64,000 nucleotides of DNA from an uncultured Phycisphaerales bacterium (GTDB taxonomy: Bacteria > Planctomycetota > Phycisphaerae > WQYP01). Below the pieces are notes generated by a model. The model saw only the letters and a program-made list of their open reading frames with translations, was not told the DNA's origin and ran no database searches. Location of the stretch: positions 18,796 to 82,795 of the forward strand of contig CAIMWO010000061.1 of NCBI GenBank assembly GCA_903845195.1, given 5' to 3'. The position numbers and the translations under genes are program-made. Positions 9,101 through 16,302 of this stretch are shown here, piece after piece. Each line of letters starts with the position of its first letter. Position 1 is the stretch's first letter.

Positions 9101-11215
9101 CCCCGAAGGCTGGTAGTACGATTCCCATGGCCCCAGCGCCGGACGATCGCGCACCATCTGTTCCAGTTCCAACCCGAAACGATGAATGCGATTCGTGTCA
9201 TAAGTCATGCCGGAAAATGCGTTGCAACCGCGCTCGTCGATCTCGCGAGCAATCACGTCGCTCCCGCGCCCCGTCGTGATCGCCCGGCTATACGCACCGG
9301 CAAGGCTCGAATACTTGCCATTGAACAAATTCGTAAAGTGCGTCCGCGGATCAGCCTCCACGATTTCAAACGAAAACTCGCGGCTCGTCACCCCGGCCAC
9401 CTTCGCCGTGGCGCGATACCGCCCCGGCGCCAGCGACAGCGTCAATTGCCCCGCCAGATTAAGCGTCAGCGTGTCGGATTTTCCCGCCGCTATCGGCCGC
9501 GCCGTCTGCCCCCGAAACAGCGGCAACACCGTACTGGCCCCATCAACCAGATCCACGCTCACCCCCGTATTGGCCGCCAACTCGTTCTTGAGCGCCATCA
9601 CCCCCAGCGAAATATGAAACGTCTCGCCGCGCAGAAACACATCCCGCCCACGCTGCGTGAAAAGACCCAGGCTCACCGGCCGCTCCGCCGCCACAGAAAT
9701 CCACAGATCCTCGAACAATTCCGTTTCGCCCGGATCCACCGGACGCACCCCCACCCGCAGCCGGTACACCCCATCCACCAGCGCCGGAATCTTCGTCTGA
9801 ACCTCCGTCGCCTGGCTCCCCGTCAGCTGCAATTCCGTCCAGTTCTCGCTGCCATAGGGCGCATACCGTGCGAAAACCGGCGCCTCACCCAGGGGATTCT
9901 GCGCCGCAGCCCCCTCCGCAGCCGCCAACTTTGCCGTCAAATCACCCTTCGCACCGGCCAACGCTTTTTCGGCAACCTCCACACGAGCCGGTTCAGCCGG
10001 CGCCAGTTCCTTGGCCGCCTTCAACGCCGCCTCCGCCTTGGCCACAGACCTGCGCGCCGCAGCAATCGCGCGCTGTGCCTTCGCCCCCGCTGAAGCGTCC
10101 ACCGCCCGCACCTTCAACGCCAGCGTCGCGCCCGGCGCGAATTGACGCGTCGCCGTCTCAATGACAATCGCACGCGGAATCTTTCCCTCGCCCACATCCA
10201 CATGCACCGCCTTCACCGGCAGCTTACTCAAGTCGCCATCGATCACCAGCGGCGGCGCATGGTCAGCAATGATCATGTCATAAGGACGCTTCCGCGGATA
10301 CCAATTCGTCAACCGCCTCTGCCCCGCAGCCTCTGCCTTCCACTCAAACTTTTCCACATTCGGCACGACCACCGCCGTATTCGCCGCACCCGTCACCGGA
10401 AAACCATAAAGCGGTATCTCAATGCGCTCCTTGTCGACCCGCACCCCCGGAACACTCCCCGCCTCCGCCCCGCCCGCCCCCGGCACAATCGCCTGCCCCG
10501 TTAAATGAAACGTCAGCCCCAGCGGATAAATCAGATACCCCTCACCCACCGTATTGGCCGGCAGATAAATCGTCAGCGGCGCAAACCGGTCGAACACCGG
10601 CAGCAGGTCCAGCCCCGAATCCCGCCCGCCCGGTGTCTTCGCCGCCCCCTCATTCGCATTGGTCGACTCCCGAATCGTCAGGTTCGGCAGCGCCGCCGTC
10701 CGCATCGACAGCGGCAAATCCGTCTCATCCGGATTCGCCCGAAACGCCCGCACCGTCACCGGGTACATCTTCAGCTTCACCGTCGTGCCCGTGATCAGCA
10801 GCTCCGGATCGCTCGTCGACAGCGTATTGTCCTTGCCCACCTCAAACGTGTGATCCCCCGGCCAAAGCACATGCTTCCCCGCATTTAGTTCCGCCCGCGC
10901 GATCGGCAAACGATCGATGTATTTCCCTTCGTGGTACCGTTCAAATATCGCCTGCCCGTCGAGATGCACGTGCCGCGCCCAGCACGTCAGATCCAGCCCG
11001 ATCTTCTCCATCACCATCCCGCGCTCGGTACTCACCGGCTCCGTCACGACGCGCGACGCTTCCTTCTTCTCCACCGTCGTATCCGTCTGATCGTGCACCA
11101 CCAGTTGCAACGTCACCTGCACCGCCGACGCCGGCGCAGCCCACAGCAACAACGCCGCCCCAACAATGACGCCCCCGCGCCATCGATCAAGAATTTTCCG
11201 CAGAACCTGTCGCAT
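3128..11215 (-). CDS. Giant exported protein with glycosidase-like barrel, PQQ-type propellers and discoidin domain
   Basis: About 2695 residues. I chose the ATG at 11215 because AGGAAG lies 6 nt upstream and a signal peptide (LRKILDRWRGG then AALLLWAAPASA) follows; an ATG at 11245 would add 10 residues. In order: Ig-like modules; an Ala/Lys-rich coiled-coil insert near 375-440; a TIM-barrel-like glycosidase region near 625-1000 (CLYDELYD holds the likely acid residue) with a GH42-like dimerisation/GATase-like part near 1045 (VIFVPGIAYEDE); PQQ/WD-type repeats near 1540-1960; a carbohydrate-binding-like module near 2030; an F5/8 type C (discoidin) domain near 2150-2290 ending EIEVYGPLGG; and a second PQQ-like propeller near 2400-2660 with repeated VYAIG/LYAID blades. 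The C-terminus is proline-rich. It probably acts outside the cytoplasm on glycans. It lies between the DUF4159 gene and the partial CBM protein in the same operon. The exact enzyme class cannot be assigned. Confidence 0.82.
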   Translation of the reverse strand: MRQVLRKILDRWRGGVIVGAALLLWAAPASAVQVTLQLVVHDQTDTTVEKKEASRVVTEPVSTERGMVMEKIGLDLTCWARHVHLDGQAIFERYHEGKYIDRLPIARAELNAGKHVLWPGDHTFEVGKDNTLSTSDPELLITGTTVKLKMYPVTVRAFRANPDETDLPLSMRTAALPNLTIRESTNANEGAAKTPGGRDSGLDLLPVFDRFAPLTIYLPANTVGEGYLIYPLGLTFHLTGQAIVPGAGGAEAGSVPGVRVDKERIEIPLYGFPVTGAANTAVVVPNVEKFEWKAEAAGQRRLTNWYPRKRPYDMIIADHAPPLVIDGDLSKLPVKAVHVDVGEGKIPRAIVIETATRQFAPGATLALKVRAVDASAGAKAQRAIAAARRSVAKAEAALKAAKELAPAEPARVEVAEKALAGAKGDLTAKLAAAEGAAAQNPLGEAPVFARYAPYGSENWTELQLTGSQATEVQTKIPALVDGVYRLRVGVRPVDPGETELFEDLWISVAAERPVSLGLFTQRGRDVFLRGETFHISLGVMALKNELAANTGVSVDLVDGASTVLPLFRGQTARPIAAGKSDTLTLNLAGQLTLSLAPGRYRATAKVAGVTSREFSFEIVEADPRTHFTNLFNGKYSSLAGAYSRAITTGRGSDVIAREIDERGCNAFSGMTYDTNRIHRFGLELEQMVRDRPALGPWESYYQPSGRDRFLGEMVRHNLRFYEDLFTQHDAMLPRGQRVLDACQRYSALETASMRFSPGFSGVCLYDELYDSGDNDAPPWVLASFFKAQEMSYREAHPGLTSSDALKAFDRFTSRPVGQRRFEDLQLYRTWAAHQDADWRVFSDRMAWITKQLAPWSQNWTQFRAWGHNGASLAVNGTAPDVFASLDTAVCVMYKDGGSGDRPVFAPMMADILRIRDDIPVWTQLHSNHAPSAFGDHVLRQAFFGLSQKVEGFSYFTEEDRANLQNIAGKLCTPYGDLFVASQRGYQKVAIFYSREAAWVAGRKPNNLAMQCEGLWVACARAGFPADFLYDHQVRAGKGMDYQVIFVPGIAYEDEVSPDLLAQLRRLVDAGKTVIVERSSKLPVERIVRLDSELDEYDQKIGGSFPRYEDYEFTMVFDQTQEMTKLMRETLPRYCLPAAEHNMLVGPDWLKCRDGQYMILPNFAPVGFAGLSKTLYQAPDVPTLRFPKRPAFCYDMLENKPLDVKTDGEWMTVRADMRDYPGKILAFLPAAIGRVAIGCVPRLAAGTDLTYQIAVQDAKGQGIDAGFPLQITVVDAAGKTFYEVFRVGAPEYHGAYRIPVNVPVGTWKLRVKELIAGTVAEAPFEIVAGAPALATLDERAVRMHDAAQVRAFLAAKTPLVIALDDEQPWVRAQAERLQKALAAAGREAKIVRVADVTHLAGGFDAQPPVLDGTRLWRGEVVEPGIFVDAPMILMGKRYENRLIEALIRRDALVEPVSANFPGPGRCLVDWTPRGFSSVFDTLTILSFDEAGLGRGIDAVLSPSADADTPVHLPLTKAEPDPKAQLTTVTGSAAAPQSFASVLANREQFRTIDLDPATGRILAGSRGYGENLFCFGADGKLLWKTYLPEQNVYCAKFYDSGKRIIAATSRGFFAFLIDSSTGKVLKKFAATEWQDGHGYGGFWEGAHDTECRIRINTPLRQLLIQGRSGLLAVSFDGQKMWFFDRAAAIAAYPKEAEQGLAAAFSHTLQLGEFAISPDGGRIACSEEIIAGSTPDPEHRGNPTPFWRHVPKVLDARTGQVLFENSEDPGLFRKAGNWGVYWNADSPQPYVWCGGGRDVSGPLFDDNHLGPMGPVKPDYLRDGLTLEKTVSGFIRRDVQEHTKLRAVSDLVCIPSLDVLAADESRIYRQTVDGLVDCISLADGKSLWRYQLPFQGILQGTTDGLIAGCNNGELIKLDLSGKRVWASNVRSLKELPSADYPAYVAAGVRRDIDSTPDYLPTAIDAPGDYDKVFRMGIEQLVNTDFETADAWAVSGGKPTIAGPAFSGKAALQLTPGQLVTQRVQRRIIPSATYLLEFYYQVDSEETKLIAGANVSSGKQDTLDACKFSAHQGQVGKWLFGRQAVKSLPDTDTLDVGFETEGGAARVDHVSLRPIRFPSPNLLANAELAAIEPTFVRDYRFQYDRIPRALTDTLRGRNHVVGMRTGEANTSIIWTQEQAYLQNGRLDDVGPVWSYQPDNMGFSVVFTKPSWVSHIVLYLNDATPDNVYHTLSILSNDLKTKLPNDVALVRGNTRRFIVIHFPEPIYTDVLKILSGYHSAHQECMTEIEVYGPLGGPEVSGSTKSFTSDPDAVPMFMGTPAHVPVTLSGDAVGTYAEISNAGNDAPAYSVGPTVADGLFTYGQAWGGIQALKIPAADAKVRAFEFANHWSLASVTPTSTPARFAGRLLVGSADQKVYAIGNDGSALWQFATGGRVYSSPTPSGDDVFVGSDDGKVYKLDVDSGTLIWEFATGDKVRSAPALAGNRVFASSFDGYLYAIDAQAGLPLWKSPIARFTRSSPAVANNRVYLGDESGTMHCFDAATGNALWKNTPGLDGYISMCPVVTEDGIVFATEQGTIALVSADGAVTWKRTLDTRITGQPVATDTQLLVPTAGGLRVLRRADGQADERFTSPASGQVTAVLKYGDALCLIGSEVSVATINNRTFVTYNGPVRLWRPQTDGATPPAKAQPARRPARPNRSAK

Positions 11216-11271
11216 ACGTTGCTTCCTGTGTCCATTGCCGGGCAATGAAGTCCCAATTTCTTACACGATAT

Positions 11272-11308
11272 ATTCGTGTTCATTTGTGTTCATTTGTGGC
11301 TAATTTAT
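11272..11308 (-). repeat. Family A intergenic repeat, copy 1
   Basis: Read on the - strand this is TAAATTAGCCACAAATGAAC followed by further ATGAACAC units. Two more copies lie at 18771-18826 and 20921-20955. All three lie just 3' of a - strand stop codon, here that of the DUF4159 gene at 11331. No ORF or simple hairpin explains it. Confidence 0.75.
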
Positions 11309-11330
11309 CGTCCTCGTCGTCGCCGCAGCG

Positions 11331-12140
11331 CTAGTGCGTGTACGCAAAAAGTATAAAGTTCGTCACCCACTGATACATGATCTCGCGCTGGCGGTTGTCT
11401 CCGCCATGCCCGATCCCCTCGCCGATCGGGTTCGAGGCCGTCGGCGGCGTCGAAACTTCCCAGCCGCAGCCGTCGTCATTGGGACTGAAAAACACCGCCG
11501 GCCGGTTGTCCAGCACGTAATACTGCCAGGGCCGATTCTCAAAATTCGCCTCGCCCGGCCAGATCGTCGCATAAATCATCTTGAATGCGTCGGTCACCCG
11601 CGTGTCGCTCGCCAGCAGCATCGTCGGCTCCGCGCCCGGAATCATCTTGGCCACCTCCGGTCGCACCGAATCTGTGAACGGCGAACCGCGATTGTAGCAG
11701 TCATCCAAGAACAGCGTGCCGCCGCGCGACAGCCACCGCGCCACGTTGGTCGACTCCTTCTCGTTGAAACTCCACCGCGTGTGGCTCGTCAGGTAGATCA
11801 CCGTATTTTCATAAATCTCACGCGAAGCCACGTCCAACCCGTCCGACTCCACATGCACCGGCAACCCCGTCCGCTTGTTAATCTGGTACAGCATATAAGG
11901 CAGCGCCGTCGGGTCTGCGTTCCAATCAATCCCCGGCATCGCCGGATGAATCCCCCGAATGCACAATTTGTTCCGCCGGTCCTTCTCCTCGTTGCCGCGA
12001 TTGGCGATCGCCTGCTCCTGTGTGATCTCCTTGCGATTCAACTGACCCGCACGTTCTGTCCACGAATCGCCGTATCCCACCGCGCCCGCGCCCATCACCG
12101 TGCATGCTGCCAAAATTCCATAAATCCATGCCTGTCGCAT
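11331..12140 (-). CDS. DUF4159 domain protein, exported
   Basis: 269 residues. The ATG at 12140 was chosen because GAGG lies 5 nt upstream and a signal-peptide-like start (MRQAWIYGILAACTVMGAGA) follows. An ATG at 12155 would overlap the preceding stop as ATGA and is also possible. The body matches DUF4159 proteins: NDPTALPYMLYQINKRTGLP-like opening, VIYLTSH, a GGTLFLDDC strand-loop, and a closing segment with GEGIGHGGDN and a conserved-looking YQWVTNFILFAYTH end. The fold is glutamine-amidotransferase-like without an evident catalytic Cys. DUF4159 genes commonly accompany MoxR/vWA clusters in Planctomycetota and Bacteroidota. The molecular function is unknown. Confidence 0.82.
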   Translation of the reverse strand: MRQAWIYGILAACTVMGAGAVGYGDSWTERAGQLNRKEITQEQAIANRGNEEKDRRNKLCIRGIHPAMPGIDWNADPTALPYMLYQINKRTGLPVHVESDGLDVASREIYENTVIYLTSHTRWSFNEKESTNVARWLSRGGTLFLDDCYNRGSPFTDSVRPEVAKMIPGAEPTMLLASDTRVTDAFKMIYATIWPGEANFENRPWQYYVLDNRPAVFFSPNDDGCGWEVSTPPTASNPIGEGIGHGGDNRQREIMYQWVTNFILFAYTH

Positions 12141-12151
12141 AGTCACCTCGC

Positions 12152-14008
12152 TCATTGTTTCTGCCCAGACAGCAGTTGGAAATAACTTCCCACCGCATCC
12201 TCGGATCCCGACGGCCACGATTCCTGGCTGACGCGCGATTTCACCGCCGCCTTCTCAGGCTTCATCGCCGTTTCCGTACGCACCGTTTTCTCCGGCTCGA
12301 TCAGCAAATCCGTATTCCGATTCAACTTCTTCAAACCACCCAGCAGCCCCGCGCCGCCGAAGCCATATTGCTGCTCCACAAACCCCGCCAGGTCCGGCCG
12401 CACCACCACAATCTCCACCGGCAATGATCGCCCCAGCGACGGCCCCGTCTCCGTATTGTTGTCCTTCGCCGATACCGTGATCGTGATCCGATCCCCCGGC
12501 TGCAGCGGCGGATTCAACGCCTTGAACACCTCCGCAAACGTCCCCTTGACCCGATCCTGCGGCGGATCGATCCGCCTCGGTACCGTGCTCTGCCGCGGCG
12601 CTCGACCCAATAATTCATCGATCGTGTCGATCTTGTATTCCAGATTCACCTCGGCCACGCCAAAATCATCCTCCGCCACCCACGGCACCACGAAGCCCGC
12701 CGCCTCATCCGCCAGCATCGTGAATTTCCGATTCCGCAGCGGAATCTTGATCGTCGGCGGCTCATCTTCCTGTACCGTCACTTCAAACGTGATCGGCTGC
12801 GCCATCTCAAACCCCCGCCCCAGCGATCCCGTCAGATGAATCGATGCCCGCTCCCCGTGCGCAATGCTGAACGCAAAATGCCCGAAACGCCCCGTCGTCG
12901 TGATCGCCTGCCGCGATCCGTCCTGCCACAGCACGTAGCAATATTCCGGATGCAGATCCGTCGTCGCCGCAAAACTCACCAGCACACCCGTGCCGCGCAG
13001 CGCCGCGAGCCGTGGCACCCGCCCCGACATCGTCCGCGAAGCCTGCCCCGTGTATGCCGGATACGCCATCTCATAGTTGATCGCGCTGACATCCGGCAAA
13101 TCCCCCACCAGCACCCGGTGCGAAGCCGAGCGCCGCCCAGCATATTCAAACTGGTACGTAAAGGAATCCGTGGCCGTGATCTCCCGGCTCACGCTTCCCT
13201 GAGTGATTACAAGCTCTTCCGCATCCGTCTGCTTGCCCGCCAGATCGGTCCGCAACAGACGAATATTGTGACGCCGCGCCCCGGTCAGCGTCGCCCCCAG
13301 CGTCACCGGCTTCCCTCGCACGACTGCTATGTCCCCCGGCGTAACCCGCATATCCACCGGAAAGAGTGCATCAAGTATCGCCGCGTACGCATCCTGCAAA
13401 CGCTCGTACCGCTTGCCCACCGCCCCCGGCGCAAGAACCGCACATCCCGCAATGACAATCGCAATCCCCGCCGCCATCACCAGCAACTTCCGCGTCTTTC
13501 GCAGATCGACCAGCCCGCGGAGATCCAGCGATTTCAATCGATCGGCCGTCTGCCCAACCAGTGCCCACACCAGCTCCGACGAGTACCCCAGCCCCCCCAC
13601 CGCCTTCTCCGCAGCCGCCTCTCGCCCCAGTTGAATCGCCCCGATGATCTGGTTATCCAATTCCCCATGAAACTTCTCAATCGCCAGCGCCTCGCGTTCC
13701 ACGCGCACCCGTCGAAATAGCGGCGGAACCAATTTCCAGATCAGCGCCCCCAGCGTCAGAATCACCGCCACCACAAACGTCAGCAGCAGTGGCCAGCTCG
13801 GAAGCCCAATGATCCAATCGACCAGAAACCACGCGAGCATCGCGCCCGGACCAATGATCACGAATCGCGCCAAGCCGTCGAAAACCGACCATCGCTTGCG
13901 GAACCGTCCAAAACCGCTCACCTGCCGTTCGATGTCGTGCAGCGCCTCCGGGCCCGTCGCCGTCGACTGGCTCACCGTGTCGCGCTGGGTTCGGGAAGAA
14001 ATCGTCAT
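12152..14008 (-). CDS. DUF4175-like membrane protein of the MoxR/vWA cluster
   Basis: 618 residues. Two membrane segments lie near 50-95 (GAMLAWFLVDWIIG and LLLTFVVAVILTLGALIW) and a third near 175-195 (LLVMAAGIAIVIAGCAVL). A large extracytoplasmic part follows, built of Ig-like/beta modules with motifs such as VTPGDIAVVRGKPVTLGATL and EDEPPTIKIPLRNRKFTMLA. The tail is basic and Glu-rich. The start ATG overlaps the stop of the upstream vWA gene as ATGA. It probably forms a membrane assembly with the vWA proteins that the MoxR ATPase remodels; this is inference from operon context. Confidence 0.75.
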   Translation of the reverse strand: MTISSRTQRDTVSQSTATGPEALHDIERQVSGFGRFRKRWSVFDGLARFVIIGPGAMLAWFLVDWIIGLPSWPLLLTFVVAVILTLGALIWKLVPPLFRRVRVEREALAIEKFHGELDNQIIGAIQLGREAAAEKAVGGLGYSSELVWALVGQTADRLKSLDLRGLVDLRKTRKLLVMAAGIAIVIAGCAVLAPGAVGKRYERLQDAYAAILDALFPVDMRVTPGDIAVVRGKPVTLGATLTGARRHNIRLLRTDLAGKQTDAEELVITQGSVSREITATDSFTYQFEYAGRRSASHRVLVGDLPDVSAINYEMAYPAYTGQASRTMSGRVPRLAALRGTGVLVSFAATTDLHPEYCYVLWQDGSRQAITTTGRFGHFAFSIAHGERASIHLTGSLGRGFEMAQPITFEVTVQEDEPPTIKIPLRNRKFTMLADEAAGFVVPWVAEDDFGVAEVNLEYKIDTIDELLGRAPRQSTVPRRIDPPQDRVKGTFAEVFKALNPPLQPGDRITITVSAKDNNTETGPSLGRSLPVEIVVVRPDLAGFVEQQYGFGGAGLLGGLKKLNRNTDLLIEPEKTVRTETAMKPEKAAVKSRVSQESWPSGSEDAVGSYFQLLSGQKQ

Positions 14009-16302
14009 ACCATCCCCCTCCGCTTACGCAGCCACGTATCCAGACATACCAGCAAAATCATCGCGATCATCGTGATCGGCAGATTCCACAGCGGCACCAC
14101 CGCCGCATCCTCAAACTCCCGCGGCTTCAAATCCAGCGCCTTGAGCAAGTCCGCCGACTGCTCCGGCGTAAACGACTTCCCGCCCGTCGCCTGTGCCAGC
14201 TCCGCCATTGCCTCCGGCCGCGCCCGCGGATCATCCAGCTCCGCATCCCCCGTCCCCGCTGGAATCATCTCCGTCGTCGTCTTGTCCTTATGCGTCACGC
14301 TCACCTGCCACGCCCCCGCTTCCGTCAGCGGCACCTGGTACTGATACAACCCCGGCGCGTCCCGCCCGTCGCGCGGATACATCATCGTCACCTTCCCCGC
14401 CGGGCTGCTCACCTTCACGGAAATGTCCGCACCCGACAGCGGCCGGAACGTCGCATCCACCAGCCGCGTCGCCAGCGTGATCGACTGACCCACCGGCGCA
14501 CTCGATTGCAGTTGCATCACCTGCGGCTGGTTCGGCTGCAGCCGCGGATCCGGCGCCAGCGCCCGCACCGCATTGCCCCAGAAACGCCGGAAATAATCTT
14601 CGCCATCGTCCGGCCGCATCATCTCCCAGCGCCACGTCGTATCCGCCGCCAGCGAAAGCACCTGCCCGCGCCCCACGTTCTGCACCGCAATCACCGGCAT
14701 CGCCGCGCCATCCACATCGCGTGTCGCCAGCAGACTCGCCCCGGGTTTCACCTTCCCCACGCGATTGCACCCGTCCAGCATCGGCAGGTCCAGCCACGCA
14801 TCACGATTCGCCTGCCCGTCAAATTCCAGTTGCATCAGCGGATGACTCAACCCCGCCGGCGTCAGCCCAATCTTGAACGCCTTGGGAACCTGCGGCTGTT
14901 CCGTCGCTTCAATCCCAAACGGCAATATCCGCGCCAACGCCGAATCCTGATACTGCCCCGCCGCATACACGCTCCGCCCGCCCAGCGTGATCAACCCGCC
15001 CCCGCGCCGCGAGACAAACTCCACCAACCGCTGCATCTTCGTCTCAGCCACATCCCCGTTCTCCCGGAAATACGCCCGCGGGATATCCCCCAATATGATC
15101 ACATCATATTTATACAGATCCGCCTCCGCGTTCGGCAGCCCGTCCCCTGCATTCTTGTGCAGCAGTGCCGTCGCGGCCCCCTGTGCATACCACCCGCCCT
15201 TGGGCATCAGCGTCAACGTCGCCAGATCGATCACCGGATCGCGTGACAGCCAATACCCCAAAATCTTCCGCTCGTCCCGCGGAATATCCAGATACAACAC
15301 GTGTATCCGCGAATTGATCACCTGCACCTGGTGCTCCGTCGCCAGCATCCGCGCGCTCGGCGCATCCTTGATCCCCTCCATCACGATCCGGTACGTGCGA
15401 TTCCCCGCCGCCTCCGGCTTCACGACAAACGACACCTCCACCGGCTCCTTCCCCAGACGGACATTCTCCCGCGACGCGATCGGCTCCTTCTTCCCCTCTT
15501 CCAGCAGCCGCACCGCCACCACCTGCTCCGCCCCCCCCGCCCCGCTCCCCCCTGCCGCCGTCAGCGCCGCCGTCAAACGCAGTTCATCCCCCAGCCGCAC
15601 ATACGACGCCCCAGACGCCATCTTCACGCTCGCCAGCCGCGCCCCTTTCACCTCCCCGAACACCACCGGAAATACCTTGATCCCCCGCGATGCCAGCACC
15701 GGCGCCAGCAACTGCCCCCGATTGCCGTCCGTATCATTACCATCCGTCAGCAGCACCACCGCTTCCAGATCGTTCTCCCGCCGCGTCACATCCCCCAGAC
15801 AATCCACCAATCGCGTCATCCCGCCCGGCGCTGCCGCCGCTGCCTTGGCATCATCATGCTCCAACTGCCAGTTGAATCGATACGACGCGACATTCAGCCC
15901 GTCCGCCATCTGCGGCGAAATCTTCTGCGCAAATTGCCGCGCTGCCTCCAATCGCGTCTGCGACCCCACATCCCGCAAATCCATGCTCGCCGAAACATCC
16001 GTCAGCACCGCCACGTTCGGCCGCGCCGTCCGCACCAACTGCATGTGCAGTTCCAGCTGCGTAAGCATCAGCAGCAGAATCGCAAACCCCGCCAGCCGGA
16101 TCGCCGTCAACCCGAAACGCATCCGCCACCGCATCACGCTCTGCGGCAGCAGGTTCAACGCCGCCATCCCCACCGCCGCCACGATCACCGTCACCACCAT
16201 CCATGCCGCCACCGGCGCCGCCGTATGCCACGACCACCCGCTCGCCGAGCGGATCGCCCCCGCATCGTGAATCCCCAGCAGGTAATAGAGGATGCTCATC
16301 AT
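14005..16302 (-). CDS. Membrane vWA protein with GATase1-like domain
   Basis: 765 residues. The ATG at 16302 overlaps the upstream TGA; longer versions reach back into that gene. Two N-terminal membrane segments (MVVTVIVAAVGMAALNLL and IRLAGFAILLLMLTQ) are followed by a vWA domain with an intact metal site (TDVSASMD, then DGNDTDG). Next come a beta-rich region and a class I glutamine-amidotransferase-like domain (VIILGDIPRAYF, GGGLITLGG) without an obvious catalytic triad. A C-terminal membrane helix (ITMIAMILLVCLDTWL) ends in a basic tail. This matches the large vWA/GATase-like membrane proteins of planctomycete MoxR clusters. It probably works with the BatA-like protein upstream. Confidence 0.82.
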   Translation of the reverse strand: MMSILYYLLGIHDAGAIRSASGWSWHTAAPVAAWMVVTVIVAAVGMAALNLLPQSVMRWRMRFGLTAIRLAGFAILLLMLTQLELHMQLVRTARPNVAVLTDVSASMDLRDVGSQTRLEAARQFAQKISPQMADGLNVASYRFNWQLEHDDAKAAAAAPGGMTRLVDCLGDVTRRENDLEAVVLLTDGNDTDGNRGQLLAPVLASRGIKVFPVVFGEVKGARLASVKMASGASYVRLGDELRLTAALTAAGGSGAGGAEQVVAVRLLEEGKKEPIASRENVRLGKEPVEVSFVVKPEAAGNRTYRIVMEGIKDAPSARMLATEHQVQVINSRIHVLYLDIPRDERKILGYWLSRDPVIDLATLTLMPKGGWYAQGAATALLHKNAGDGLPNAEADLYKYDVIILGDIPRAYFRENGDVAETKMQRLVEFVSRRGGGLITLGGRSVYAAGQYQDSALARILPFGIEATEQPQVPKAFKIGLTPAGLSHPLMQLEFDGQANRDAWLDLPMLDGCNRVGKVKPGASLLATRDVDGAAMPVIAVQNVGRGQVLSLAADTTWRWEMMRPDDGEDYFRRFWGNAVRALAPDPRLQPNQPQVMQLQSSAPVGQSITLATRLVDATFRPLSGADISVKVSSPAGKVTMMYPRDGRDAPGLYQYQVPLTEAGAWQVSVTHKDKTTTEMIPAGTGDAELDDPRARPEAMAELAQATGGKSFTPEQSADLLKALDLKPREFEDAAVVPLWNLPITMIAMILLVCLDTWLRKRRGMV

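Noticed and set aside
8030..10093. 687-codon open frame on the + strand
   Set aside because: Arg/Pro/His-rich text antisense to the giant PQQ protein; a GC-bias shadow with no motif.
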